A stretch of DNA of 64,000 nt from Hydrogenophaga sp. PBL-H3 (GTDB lineage Bacteria > Pseudomonadota > Gammaproteobacteria > Burkholderiales > Burkholderiaceae_C). The notes under the pieces are model-generated. The model worked only from the letters and a program-made list of their open reading frames with translations. It was not told where the DNA came from and made no database searches. The stretch is from NCBI RefSeq assembly GCF_010104355.1, contig NZ_CP044972.1, positions 3,844,001 to 3,908,000 on the forward strand, read 5' to 3'. This document shows, piece by piece, positions 28,765 to 37,254 of the stretch (the stretch's first letter is position 1; each line of letters begins with the position of its first letter). Made by a program: the position numbers and the translations under genes.

Positions 28765-29553
28765 ATGTCCGCCATCGCCGCGCCCGAATGCATCACCGTC
28801 CGAACCGAAGGCCGGGTGGGCATCATCACGCTCAACCGCCCCAAGCAGCTCAACGCGCTCAACGAGCAACTGATGAACGAGCTGGGCGATGCACTCAAGA
28901 CGTTTGACGCCAATGAGGACATCGGCTGCATGATCCTCACCGGCAGCGAGAAGGCCTTTGCCGCGGGTGCCGACATCGGCGCCATGGCTGGCTACACCTT
29001 CGCCGACGTCTACAAGGGCGACTACATCACCCGCAACTGGGAAACCATCCGCAGCATCCGCAAGCCCGTGATCGGCGCCGTGAGCGGCTTCGCACTCGGC
29101 GGCGGCTGCGAGCTGGCCATGATGTGCGACTTCATCATCGCCGCCGACAACGCGAAGTTCGGCCAGCCCGAGATCAAGCTCGGCGTGATCCCCGGCGCCG
29201 GCGGTACCCAGCGCCTGCCCCGCGCGGTGGGCAAGTCCAAGGCCATGGACATGGTGCTGACCGCCCGCATGATGGACGCCACCGAAGCGGAACGCGCCGG
29301 CCTGGTGAGCCGTGTGGTGCCGCTGGACAAGCTGATGGACGAAGCGCTGGGCGCGGCGCTCATCATCTGCGGCTTCTCGCTGCCCAGCGTGATGGCGGCC
29401 AAGGAATCGGTCAACCGCTCGTTCGAGGGCTCGTTGTCCGACGGCGTGATGTTCGAGCGCCGCATCTTCCACGCGCTGTTCGCCACCGCCGACCAAAAGG
29501 AAGGCATGGACGCTTTCGTGAACAAGCGCAAGCCCGAGTTCAAGCACCTCTGA
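28765..29553 (+). CDS. Enoyl-CoA hydratase (PaaF-like)
   Basis: A 262-residue crotonase with both catalytic glutamates in place, in [16 protein letters not shown] and [19 protein letters not shown]. The oxyanion segment is [18 protein letters not shown]. It may act in the beta-oxidation-like lower phenylacetate pathway or general fatty acid oxidation; the divergent paa unit and shared operator favour the former. The start at 28765 has GAGGAGA upstream. Confidence 0.9.
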   Translation: MSAIAAPECITVRTEGRVGIITLNRPKQLNALNEQLMNELGDALKTFDANEDIGCMILTGSEKAFAAGADIGAMAGYTFADVYKGDYITRNWETIRSIRKPVIGAVSGFALGGGCELAMMCDFIIAADNAKFGQPEIKLGVIPGAGGTQRLPRAVGKSKAMDMVLTARMMDATEAERAGLVSRVVPLDKLMDEALGAALIICGFSLPSVMAAKESVNRSFEGSLSDGVMFERRIFHALFATADQKEGMDAFVNKRKPEFKHL

Positions 29554-29713
29554 ATGGCGCAGCGCGCGGGTGGGATGCACAGGCTGTAACACGCCGGTGC
29601 GGATTGCAGGCGTATAACGGCCAACGCGCAGAGGTAGCCCGAAAGGCAACAGTTCGGGTGCTGCGCGGGCGGGCCGCCGGCCTGCATCCCTCTCATAAAT
29701 TCAGGAGAACCCC

Positions 29714-30103
29714 ATGACCACACGCCGACGCTTTTTGATGATGGTGCCCGTGAGCGGCGCCGTGCTCGCAGCCGCCTGCTCCAAGCAGGAAGAACCCGCC
29801 GCAGCCGCCCCGGCGCCGGCGCCCGCACCGGCCGCACCGCCCGCCGCCACTGCGCCTGCACCGGCCGCCGCAGGCCCGATGGTCGAAGCCACCGACCCCA
29901 CCGCCGTGGCGCTGGGTTATGTGGCCCTGGCAGCCAACGCCGACAAGACCAAATACCCCACTTTTGTTGAGGGCAGCAACTGCGCCAACTGCGCGCTGTA
30001 CCAGGGTGCCGCCGGCTCCCAGTCCGGTCCGTGCCCGCTGTTTGCGGGCAAGCAGGTGGCGGCCGCCGGCTGGTGCAGCTCCTACGCCAAGAAGGCAACT
30101 TGA
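29714..30103 (+). CDS. High-potential iron-sulfur protein (HiPIP), Tat/lipoprotein-like N-terminus
   Basis: A 129-residue periplasmic electron carrier. The N-terminus MTTRRRFLMMVPVSGAVLAAACSK has a twin-arginine pattern followed by a lipobox-like AAAC. An Ala/Pro-rich linker leads to the HiPIP domain, with four cluster cysteines in NCANCALYQG, GPCPLF and GWCSSY (CxxC plus two single Cys). A ribosome site AGGAGA precedes the ATG. Confidence 0.93.
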   Translation: MTTRRRFLMMVPVSGAVLAAACSKQEEPAAAAPAPAPAPAAPPAATAPAPAAAGPMVEATDPTAVALGYVALAANADKTKYPTFVEGSNCANCALYQGAAGSQSGPCPLFAGKQVAAAGWCSSYAKKAT

Positions 30104-30170
30104 AGCCCCGCCTTCGGGCGCTCAAGCGCCCGGGCCGGGAAATGATTTGAGCTACAATGCCGTCCGCGTT

Positions 30171-30247
30171 GGTGATATAGCTCAGTTGGTTAGAGCGCAG
30201 CATTCATAATGCTGATGTCGGTGGTTCAAGTCCACCTATCACCACCA
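30171..30247 (+). tRNA. tRNA with CAT anticodon (elongator tRNA-Met most likely)
   Basis: A full cloverleaf of 77 nt including encoded CCA. The acceptor GGTGATA pairs with TATCACC, the D-arm is GCTCAGTTGGTTAGAGC, the anticodon loop TTCATAA is on a CAGCA/TGCTG stem, and the T-arm contains GGTTCAAGTCC. It lacks the initiator C1:A72 mismatch and the GGG:CCC anticodon stem pairs, so it is not tRNA-fMet. A lysidine-modified tRNA-Ile2 cannot be excluded by eye. TACAAT at 30153-30158 is a plausible -10 box. Confidence 0.95.
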
Positions 30248-30255
30248 ACAATTCG

Positions 30256-30290
30256 AAAAGCGGGCTCTGGCAACAGAGCCCGCTTTTTTC
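30256..30290 (+). terminator. Rho-independent terminator after the tRNA
   Basis: An 11-bp perfect stem AGCGGGCTCTG / CAGAGCCCGCT with a GCAA tetraloop is followed by six Ts. It lies 12 bases after the tRNA CCA and ends before yaeQ. Confidence 0.92.
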
Positions 30291-30329
30291 ATGGTCGCCA
30301 GCCGCTGCGGCCTCACCCGTCGAGTCTCC

Positions 30330-30890
30330 ATGGCCATCAAGTCCACCATCTTCAAGGCAAACCTGCAGATCGCCGACATCGATCACAGCTATTACGCCGA
30401 CCACGCGCTCACACTGGCCCGCCACCCGAGCGAGACCGACGAACGCATGATGGTGCGTCTGGTGGCCCTGGCGATCCATGCCCATGAGCTGCAGGACACC
30501 TGCCGTGGCGACGGCACGCTGGCGTTTGGCACCGGCCTGTCGGACCCGGACGATCCGGACGTCTCGCTCACCGACTTCACGGGCCGCAAGCGCTTGTGGA
30601 TCGAAGTCGGCCAGCCCGAAGACAAACCCCTGGCCAAGGCCTGCAGCAAGGCCGACGCGGTGGTGCTCTACGCTTTCGGCAGCGCGGCCGACGTGTGGTG
30701 GCGCGGCATTTTGACCAAGCTCACCCGGCTGGACCGGCTGCAGGTCTGGCGCCTGCCCACCGAGGTGGCGCCCGCCCTGGCCCAGATGGCCGAGCGCAGC
30801 ATGCAGTTGCAGGCCACCTTGCAGGAGGGTGTGCTCACGCTCTCGAGCGACCGCGGCAGCGTGGCCATCGAGCCGATCCGCTGGAAATGA
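30330..30890 (+). CDS. yaeQ: YaeQ-family protein
   Basis: A 186-residue cytosolic protein matching YaeQ throughout: MAIKSTIFKANLQIADIDHSYYADH, RHPSETDERMMVRLVALA and RKRLWIEVGQPEDKPLAKAC. The fold is PD-(D/E)XK nuclease-like in known structures, but the function is unsettled. The start at 30330 gives the usual length; an upstream ATG 13 codons earlier overlaps the tRNA terminator and is rejected. Confidence 0.93.
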   Translation: MAIKSTIFKANLQIADIDHSYYADHALTLARHPSETDERMMVRLVALAIHAHELQDTCRGDGTLAFGTGLSDPDDPDVSLTDFTGRKRLWIEVGQPEDKPLAKACSKADAVVLYAFGSAADVWWRGILTKLTRLDRLQVWRLPTEVAPALAQMAERSMQLQATLQEGVLTLSSDRGSVAIEPIRWK

Positions 30891-30902
30891 CCCGCCCCGA
30901 CG

Positions 30903-32267
30903 TCAGGTGAGCCACAGCGCGCGGTAGGCGCCATCGGCGTCGTGGTCTTGCGCCTGTTTCTGTACGTTGAAACGCCGTCCTCCACGCGGGTCGGTGCCGC
31001 GCCCGGCGATGTAGAGCCAGTTACCCTGGTTGCTGTGCACGTCGAAATCCACCAGCGTTGATTCGAACCAGGCCGCGCCAGCGCGCCAGTCGCAGGCCAG
31101 GTCGTGGATCAGGTAACTGGCCACCACCTGCCGCAGCCGGTTCGACAGGTAACCGGTGGTGGCCAGTTCACGCATGCCTGCGTCCACCAGCGGCTCGCCG
31201 GTCTGGCCCTCGCACCAGCGTGCAAATGCCACCGCGTCGTGCGCGGGCGCGGGCAGCTGGCTCAGCCCACGCGCACGGTAGAGCGCTTGGCCGTGGCGCC
31301 GATGCAGCAGGCGAAAATGCTCGCGCCAGAGCAGCTCGAACACGATCCAGCGGCTGCCATCGCTCGCTCCCACACGGTCTTCGTGCTGCAGCAGCACGGC
31401 GTGGATCTGGCGAGCCGACAGTGAGCCGCAGGCCAGCCACGGTGACAACTTGGTCGAGTAGTCCGTGCCGCTGAGCTGGTTGCGCGTGGCTTTGTACTGC
31501 CGCGCGAGCGGGCCCCGAAAGTAGCGCTGCAGGTGCAACAGCCCGGCCGTTTCACCACCAGAGAAATCGTGTCTTGCGTAGGGAAACGACGAACGCGCAT
31601 CGTCCTTCGCTGGCGGTGGCGGTGGCGGTGGCGGTGGCGGTGGCATGAGGTGCGCGGGTCCAGGAGGTGCGGGCGGCAGGCGCTCAGGCACCGGCTCCAC
31701 GCGAGGCACCCGCACCATGGCGTGTTCCACCGCCTGCCGGAACGCGGTGAACACGTCGGGCACCTTGTGCGGCGCAAACGGCAAGTCGGCCAGCTCGAAC
31801 AAGCCCGACTGGTCGCGCGTGTGGACCTTCAGTCCGGCGGCGCGCAGCGCCTGCACCTCGTCCTGCTCCTCGGGCGCAGCGATGTCTTCGGTCACCACGG
31901 CGTCCATCTGCAGCTCGCGCGCCAGCGCAGGCAACACATCGCGCGCGCGGCCGGACAACTGCAGCAGGCGGCTGCCCCGGGCCTGGAGCTGGGTGGACAA
32001 ATCGATCAGGCTGTCGTGCACGAAGCGCTGGCGGTGTGGACCCCTTCGCACAAAGCCCCAACGTGTGTCGGCGTCCTGTGCAGGGTCGTGGCAAACCACC
32101 GGCAGCAAGGCGCTGGACGTGGCACAGGCCTGGGCCAGCGCCGGGTTGTCTCCCAGCCGCAGGTCGCTGCGAAACCAGTAGAGGGTGCGGGCGCCCGACC
32201 AAGGGGCGGATGGGTCAGCTGTCACCGCGCCGCTGCTCGACCCAGATGAGTTCACGCGTGTTGACAC
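30903..32267 (-). CDS. Cryptochrome-DASH / deoxyribodipyrimidine photolyase family
   Basis: A 454-residue photolyase-superfamily protein. The N-terminal photolyase fold begins TLYWFRSDLRLGDNPALAQA. The FAD-binding C-terminal part has GYLSNRLRQVVASYLIHDL, VDFDVHSNQGNWLYIAGRGTDPR and the DASH-specific tail FNVQKQAQDHDADGAYRALWL. Such proteins repair UV dimers, mainly in single-stranded DNA, or act in light responses. A run of 11 prolines from a GGCGGT tract sits in the interdomain linker. The ATG at 32267 overlaps the lipocalin gene by 53 bases; a GTG at 32225 is an alternative start. Confidence 0.92.
   Translation of the reverse strand: MSTRVNSSGSSSGAVTADPSAPWSGARTLYWFRSDLRLGDNPALAQACATSSALLPVVCHDPAQDADTRWGFVRRGPHRQRFVHDSLIDLSTQLQARGSRLLQLSGRARDVLPALARELQMDAVVTEDIAAPEEQDEVQALRAAGLKVHTRDQSGLFELADLPFAPHKVPDVFTAFRQAVEHAMVRVPRVEPVPERLPPAPPGPAHLMPPPPPPPPPPPAKDDARSSFPYARHDFSGGETAGLLHLQRYFRGPLARQYKATRNQLSGTDYSTKLSPWLACGSLSARQIHAVLLQHEDRVGASDGSRWIVFELLWREHFRLLHRRHGQALYRARGLSQLPAPAHDAVAFARWCEGQTGEPLVDAGMRELATTGYLSNRLRQVVASYLIHDLACDWRAGAAWFESTLVDFDVHSNQGNWLYIAGRGTDPRGGRRFNVQKQAQDHDADGAYRALWLT
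31613..31645. repeat. Hexanucleotide GGCGGT tandem tract (5.5 copies) in cry-DASH
   Basis: Uninterrupted GGCGGT units on the plus strand read CCA/CCG proline codons on the coding strand. Slippage by whole hexamers would change linker length by two prolines without shifting frame. Confidence 0.9.
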
Positions 32268-32784
32268 CGAGCCGGGCTGCCTGGGCCACGAGCTGCTCGC
32301 GCACGCCCGGGGGCAATTGTTTGTCGCGCGCCAGGATCCACAGGTAGCCTGTGCTGGGACCGATCACCATGGCCCACCGGTAGTCCGGGTCGAGCGCGAT
32401 GACGTGATACCCACCGAAGAACGGCCCGAAGAACGAGACCTTGAGCGAGGCGGTGTTGGAGTCGCCGGTGAAAAGCGCACGGCCGACCACCTCTTTCCAT
32501 TCCCCTTTGTCGGGGTTGAAGCCCCGGTTGATCACGGCCACGCTGCCATCGGTCTGCAGCCGGTAGGTGGCGTTCACGTCGGTCAGGCCGCGCTCGAAGC
32601 TGTGGTCCAGGCGGGCGATCTCGAACCACTGGCCGGCATAACGCTTCACATCGAAAGGGCTCACCACCGTCACGCCGTCGGGCGGCGACGTGCAGGCATT
32701 GAGCACCGGCAACCAGGCCAGACACATCAGCAGCGCAGCGCGGTGAAACCATCGGTGTGTGGGCCGGTAAGACGGAGCAGGCAT
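32215..32784 (-). CDS. blc: Blc-type outer-membrane lipocalin lipoprotein
   Basis: A 189-residue protein with a lipoprotein signal ending LPVLNAC, then the lipocalin domain. SPFDVKRYAGQWFEIARLDHSFERGL carries the GxW motif, and FGGYHVIALDPDYRWAMVIGPSTGYLWILAR is the Blc core. It binds lysophospholipids or fatty acids at the envelope in homologs. The C-terminus overlaps the cry-DASH start. Confidence 0.93.
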   Translation of the reverse strand: MPAPSYRPTHRWFHRAALLMCLAWLPVLNACTSPPDGVTVVSPFDVKRYAGQWFEIARLDHSFERGLTDVNATYRLQTDGSVAVINRGFNPDKGEWKEVVGRALFTGDSNTASLKVSFFGPFFGGYHVIALDPDYRWAMVIGPSTGYLWILARDKQLPPGVREQLVAQAARLGVNTRELIWVEQRRGDS

Positions 32785-32892
32785 GAAGGACTTTCGCGGT
32801 TCGTGGACAAAGTTCATTGTGGGCCGTACATTGAAATTTCCCATCCGCAAGGTCTTCCCTCTGCACGCCATCGGCCCCACGTGACCCTCTCG

Positions 32893-33234
32893 ATGTTCAA
32901 CAAACTGCCCGGTTTTGTGCGCTCGCCCGCGGGTCTGGAGCGCGTGATCCTGCGACACATGCCCAGGGCCCTGTTTCTGAGCACCGTGCTGCCGGCACTG
33001 GCGGCGCTGGGGGCACGCTGGTTCGACTGGAGCGGCTCGCAAGCCTGGGTGGCCTCGCGCATCCAGATGGTGGACATGGTGGCGATCGGCGTGGTGCTGC
33101 TGCTCTGGACCTTGCTCTTGACCCTGGCCATCGGTGCCTTCATCGTCATGGTGATGAAGGGGCCGGCCTATGTCGCCGACGCGTATCCGCTGGTGGAGTC
33201 GGACCGGCCGCTGGACGGGCCACGCCGCCCTTGA
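32893..33234 (+). CDS. Small two-helix membrane protein, unknown function
   Basis: A 113-residue protein with two predicted membrane helices, PRALFLSTVLPALAALGARWF and MVDMVAIGVVLLLWTLLLTLAIGAFIVMVM, and a polar C-terminal tail. I do not recognise a named family. A GTG at 32881 in frame is an alternative start. It diverges from the lipocalin gene and precedes a secreted protein gene on the same strand. Confidence 0.7.
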   Translation: MFNKLPGFVRSPAGLERVILRHMPRALFLSTVLPALAALGARWFDWSGSQAWVASRIQMVDMVAIGVVLLLWTLLLTLAIGAFIVMVMKGPAYVADAYPLVESDRPLDGPRRP

Positions 33235-33333
33235 CGGCGGCGCGGCGACAGGGGCGTGAGACAATCGGCGCCTCTCTGCCAAGGGCCTGGTGATCAGGTC
33301 GGCGGCCCTCCTCACAGCCTCTGGACACACACC

Positions 33334-33735
33334 ATGAACCGCTGCTCATCCGCCTTCATCGCCGGCACCTTTGCCGCGCTCCTGATCGCTCTGCCCCTGT
33401 CGGCACAAGCCCAGTCGGGCACGCGCGACTTCCCCGCCAAGGCCCTGCGCGGCACCCTGGTGGTGGTGCAGCCACCCAACATCACCATGGACGACCGCGA
33501 GACACGCCTGTCGCCAGGCGCGCGCATCTACAACACCAACAACTCGCTGGTGATGTCGTCCTCGCTGCTGAACAAGGCGCTGGTGGTGAACTACACGGTG
33601 GACCTGCGTGACCAGATCCAGAACGTGTGGATCCTCACCGAGGCCGAGGCCAAGGAAAAGCGCGCCGGCTTCGGCGTGCAGCGCAATTACGTGTTTGAGT
33701 CCTTGCAGCCCAAACCGGCCGCCAGCACGAACTGA
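33334..33735 (+). CDS. Conserved exported protein, unknown function
   Basis: A 133-residue secreted protein with the signal peptide MNRCSSAFIAGTFAALLIALPLSAQAQ. The mature part (PPNITMDDRETRLSPGARIYNTNN, LVVNYTVDLRDQIQNVWILTEAEA) looks like a small beta-rich periplasmic domain. I know similar uncharacterised proteins in Comamonadaceae but no function. It is followed by a strong hairpin before miaB. Confidence 0.75.
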   Translation: MNRCSSAFIAGTFAALLIALPLSAQAQSGTRDFPAKALRGTLVVVQPPNITMDDRETRLSPGARIYNTNNSLVMSSSLLNKALVVNYTVDLRDQIQNVWILTEAEAKEKRAGFGVQRNYVFESLQPKPAASTN

Positions 33736-33742
33736 AGCCCCC

Positions 33743-33773
33743 ACCACCGCGGGCCAGCGTGGCCCGCGGTGGT
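33743..33773 (+). terminator. Hairpin between the exported protein gene and miaB
   Basis: A 13-bp perfect stem ACCACCGCGGGCC / GGCCCGCGGTGGT has an AGCGT loop, 8 bases after the stop codon. No T-run follows, so it may be a processing or stability element rather than an intrinsic terminator. Confidence 0.5.
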
Positions 33774-33840
33774 CATCCCATTTCCCCTTGCGCCCGGCGC
33801 GGGCACCGCCTTTGTGAAGCCGGTGCCACAGGAGCTTTCC

Positions 33841-35202
33841 ATGAGCAAAAAAGTCTTTATCAAAACCTTCGGCTGCCAGATGAACGAGTACGACTCGGAC
33901 AAGATGGCCGACGTGATGCACGCCGCGCAGGGTTACGAGCCCACGCAGGACGTGGAAGAGGCCGACCTGATCCTGTTCAACACCTGCTCGGTGCGCGAGA
34001 AGGCGCAGGAAAAGGTGTTCAGCGACCTCGGACGCGTGAAGCACCTCAAGGACAAGGGTGTGCTGATCGGCGTGGGCGGTTGTGTGGCCAGCCAGGAAGG
34101 CGCCGAGATCATCAAACGGGCGCCCTATGTGGACGTGGTGTTCGGCCCGCAAACGCTGCACCGCCTGCCCGAGCTGCTCAACCAGCGCGCGCGCATGGCG
34201 CTGCCGCAGGTGGACATCAGCTTCCCCGAGATCGAGAAGTTCGACCACCTGCCACCGGCCAAGGTGGATGGTGGCGCGGCTTACGTGAGCATCATGGAAG
34301 GCTGCTCCAAGTACTGCAGTTACTGCGTGGTGCCGTACACGCGCGGCGAGGAGGTGAGCCGCCCGTTCGACGACGTGCTGGTGGAGGTGGCGGGCCTGGC
34401 CGACCAGGGCGTGAAAGAGGTGACATTGCTCGGCCAGAACGTCAACGCCTACCGCGGCGCCATGGGTGACAGCGGCGAGATCGCCGACTTCGCGCTGCTG
34501 CTCGAATACGTGGCCGACATCCCCGGCATCGAGCGCCTGCGCTTCACCACCAGCCACCCCAACGAGTTCACGCCGCGCCTGATCGAGGCCTACGGCAAGA
34601 TCCCCAAGCTCGTGAACCACCTGCACCTGCCGGTGCAGCACGGCAGCGACCGCATCCTCATGGCCATGAAGCGCGGCTACACCGCCATGGAATACAAGAG
34701 CACGGTGCGCAAGCTGCGCGCGACCCGGCCCGAGCTGGTGATGAGCAGCGACTTCATCGTCGGCTTCCCCGGCGAGACCGACGAGGACTTCGACAAGATG
34801 ATGAAACTCATCGACGACGTGGGCTTCGACACCAGCTTCAGCTTCATCTTCAGCCCGCGTCCGGGCACCCCGGCGGCCAACCTGGCCGATGACACGCCGT
34901 ATGAGGTGAAGCTCAGGCGCTTGCAGCACCTGCAGGCCACGATCGAGGAGAACGTGCGCCGCATCAGCGCCAGCCGCGAAGGCACGGTGCAGCGCATCCT
35001 GGTCGAGGGCGCGTCGCGCCGCTCCAGCACCGACGTGCCCGAGCTCATGGGCCGCACCGAGTGCAACCGCATCGTCAACTTTCCCGGGGGTCCGCAGGCC
35101 GACCGCCTGGTGGGCCAGATGATCGATGTGCGCATCACCGAAGCCCGGCCGCATTCGCTGCGCGCCGAGGTGCTCACGCACGAGTCTGCCCTGGACGCCT
35201 GA
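33841..35202 (+). CDS. miaB: tRNA-2-methylthio-N6-dimethylallyladenosine synthase
   Basis: A 453-residue radical-SAM methylthiotransferase that modifies A37 of tRNAs. The N-terminal UPF0004 domain begins [19 protein letters not shown] with further cluster Cys in NTCSVREKA and GGCVASQ. The radical SAM CxxxCxxC is [17 protein letters not shown], and a TRAM domain lies at the C-terminus. The start at 33841 follows AGGAG. Confidence 0.97.
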   Translation: MSKKVFIKTFGCQMNEYDSDKMADVMHAAQGYEPTQDVEEADLILFNTCSVREKAQEKVFSDLGRVKHLKDKGVLIGVGGCVASQEGAEIIKRAPYVDVVFGPQTLHRLPELLNQRARMALPQVDISFPEIEKFDHLPPAKVDGGAAYVSIMEGCSKYCSYCVVPYTRGEEVSRPFDDVLVEVAGLADQGVKEVTLLGQNVNAYRGAMGDSGEIADFALLLEYVADIPGIERLRFTTSHPNEFTPRLIEAYGKIPKLVNHLHLPVQHGSDRILMAMKRGYTAMEYKSTVRKLRATRPELVMSSDFIVGFPGETDEDFDKMMKLIDDVGFDTSFSFIFSPRPGTPAANLADDTPYEVKLRRLQHLQATIEENVRRISASREGTVQRILVEGASRRSSTDVPELMGRTECNRIVNFPGGPQADRLVGQMIDVRITEARPHSLRAEVLTHESALDA

Positions 35203-35216
35203 GACCGCCAACGCTT

Positions 35217-36635
35217 GTGAAATCGCTGCGCTTCTCTTTTCCCCAGCTGCTGCTGGTCGCGTTCCTGCTGATCGGGCTGCTGCTGGGCGCAGCCGCCTTG
35301 CGCGCGCTGTTTTCGCTGGAGGCCTTGATGGCGCAAAGCCGCGAGAGTGCGGCCCAGGCGATTGCGCTGTCGACCGCGGCCCAGTCGCTGTCCGAACGCA
35401 GCCTGACCATGGAGCGTGCCGCGCGCCAGTCGCTGGTGCTGCGCGACTACCAGCTGCGCCAGCGCTTCACCGAAGCCGCCGGCAACGCCCGAGACATCCT
35501 CAAGCGCCTGCAAGACAACGAGCTGCCGCCCGAGTACGCCACCAACTGGCGCGCGCAGCTCAACGTCATCACCGGCCTGCTGGACGGACCACCGGAAACG
35601 GCCCTGGACCGTGAGCGTGAGGTGGCGCGGGCGTTCCGCGAGATCGACGGCCACAGCGCATCGATCGCGCAGAAGGTGCAGTCGATCATCGGCACGCGCA
35701 ACGAGACGCTGCAGGCGCGATTCGAGACCAGTCGCCAGGAACTCACCCAGCAGGTGCTGGGCTCCATCGCCCTGGCCGCCGCCATGGCGCTGGGCTTCGG
35801 CGTGTGGCTGGCGCGCCCGTTCAAGCGGATCGAAAAGGCCATCCAGGGCCTGGGAGAAAACCGGCTCGACGTGCCGATCGACATTCCCGGGCCGAGCGAC
35901 GTGCGCCGCGTGAGCCAGCAACTGGACTGGCTGCGGCTGCGCCTGACCGAGCTGGACGCCGACAAGGCGCGTTTCCTGCGGCACATTTCGCACGAGCTCA
36001 AGACACCGCTGGCCTCATTGCACGAAGGGGTGGCCGTGCTGGGCGACGGCGTGGCCGGCGCGCTCAACCCCAACCAGGCCGAGGTGGTCAACATCCTGCA
36101 GCACAACACCCTGATGCTGCAGCACCAGATCGAAGCGCTGCTGCGCTTCAATGCCGCGGCCTTCGAGGCGCGGCAACTCAGGCGCGAGCAGACCGATCTG
36201 ATGGGTTTGCTGGAGGACCAGATCGACACCCAGCGCCTGCAGTGGCAGGCTCAGGGTCTCACCGTGCGCGCCGAGGGCGTGTCGGTGAGCCTGCCGATCG
36301 ACCGCGAGAAGATCGCCTCGGCCGTGGGCAACCTGCTGTCCAACGCCATCCGTTTTTCGCCCCACGGCGGCCTGATCCGCTTCGTGCTGCTGGACCTGCC
36401 CGGGCGCGCCAGCCTGGACATCATCGACCAGGGCCCCGGCGTGGCCGAGGCCGACCGCGACCGCATCTTCGAGCCCTTCTACCGGGGCGAACGACAACCC
36501 CAGGGCGCCGTGCGTGGCACCGGCATCGGCCTGTCCATCGTGCACGAGTACATTGTTGCCCACGGTGGCCGCATCGAACTGCTGCCCCAGCGCCAGGGCG
36601 CCCATTTCCGTATCGAACTTCCCCATGCGAACTAG
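35217..36635 (+). CDS. glrK: GlrK/QseE-type membrane sensor histidine kinase
   Basis: A 472-residue kinase. The GTG at 35217 (MKSLRFSFPQ) is the only sensible start before membrane helix 1 (about 8-30). A periplasmic sensing region and helix 2 (about 180-200) lead to a HAMP-like linker, the H-box FLRHISHELKTPLASLHEG with His near 256, N-box VGNLLSNAIRFSP, DQGPGVAE and GTGIGLSIVHEYIVAHGG. It is followed directly by a QseG-like lipoprotein and GlrR, the same order as E. coli glrK-qseG-glrR, which makes the assignment firm. In E. coli the pair responds to envelope conditions. Confidence 0.9.
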   Translation: MKSLRFSFPQLLLVAFLLIGLLLGAAALRALFSLEALMAQSRESAAQAIALSTAAQSLSERSLTMERAARQSLVLRDYQLRQRFTEAAGNARDILKRLQDNELPPEYATNWRAQLNVITGLLDGPPETALDREREVARAFREIDGHSASIAQKVQSIIGTRNETLQARFETSRQELTQQVLGSIALAAAMALGFGVWLARPFKRIEKAIQGLGENRLDVPIDIPGPSDVRRVSQQLDWLRLRLTELDADKARFLRHISHELKTPLASLHEGVAVLGDGVAGALNPNQAEVVNILQHNTLMLQHQIEALLRFNAAAFEARQLRREQTDLMGLLEDQIDTQRLQWQAQGLTVRAEGVSVSLPIDREKIASAVGNLLSNAIRFSPHGGLIRFVLLDLPGRASLDIIDQGPGVAEADRDRIFEPFYRGERQPQGAVRGTGIGLSIVHEYIVAHGGRIELLPQRQGAHFRIELPHAN

Positions 36636-37254
36636 TCTTTCCGCTGTGCCCGTAGCGCTCCTGTTGAGCGCCTGCGGCACCACGCCACCGCCGCCGCCCC
36701 AGGCGTCCGTGACCACCGTGATCACCACGCCCGCGCAAGCTCCCGCGCCCCAGATTCTGGTGGTCACACCGGTGCAGGCGCCCGCGTTCACGTCGCCCGA
36801 GGCCCTCAACACCCAGGCCCCTGCCCTGCCCGATGTGGTCACGGCACTGCTCACCTACTCGGAGCGCCTGCGCCTGCTCAACCCCACCGACCTCGCCGCC
36901 GAGATTGCGGTGCAGGGCGACCCCGGCAACACCCCGCTGCGACAGATGCAGTTGGCCCTGGCCCTGATGCACATGCCGCAGGCGGCGGACACGGCGCGCG
37001 CGCTGGGCCTGTTGCAGCGGGTGGTGGGCAGCGCATCGCCCGAGGCCACGCTGCTCAAGCCCCTGGCGCGCTTGCTGGCCCACCAGCTGATGGAGCAGCG
37101 CCGGCTTGAAGACAGCCTGGAACGCCAGAGCCTGCAGCTGCGTGAGCACCAACGCCGCATCGACCAACTCAGCGAGCGACTGGAAGCCATGCGCGCCATC
37201 GAACGCAGCCTGACCACCCGACCGCCCGCCGCCACGCGGACCCCGCCCCCATGA
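36625..37254 (+). CDS. qseG: QseG-like lipoprotein
   Basis: A 209-residue protein with the lipoprotein signal MRTSLSAVPVALLLSAC, a Pro/Thr-rich tether, and a helical region ending in a coiled coil (LEDSLERQSLQLREHQRRIDQLSERLEAM). It overlaps the glrK stop by 11 bases and the glrR start by 4. In E. coli the corresponding lipoprotein QseG interacts with the kinase; the same role is inferred from position and architecture, since sequence similarity of such proteins is low. Confidence 0.75.
   Translation: MRTSLSAVPVALLLSACGTTPPPPPQASVTTVITTPAQAPAPQILVVTPVQAPAFTSPEALNTQAPALPDVVTALLTYSERLRLLNPTDLAAEIAVQGDPGNTPLRQMQLALALMHMPQAADTARALGLLQRVVGSASPEATLLKPLARLLAHQLMEQRRLEDSLERQSLQLREHQRRIDQLSERLEAMRAIERSLTTRPPAATRTPPP

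Noticed and set aside
30171-30247. Initiator tRNA-fMet
   Set aside because: Position 1 pairs with 72 and the anticodon stem lacks the three GC pairs diagnostic of the initiator.
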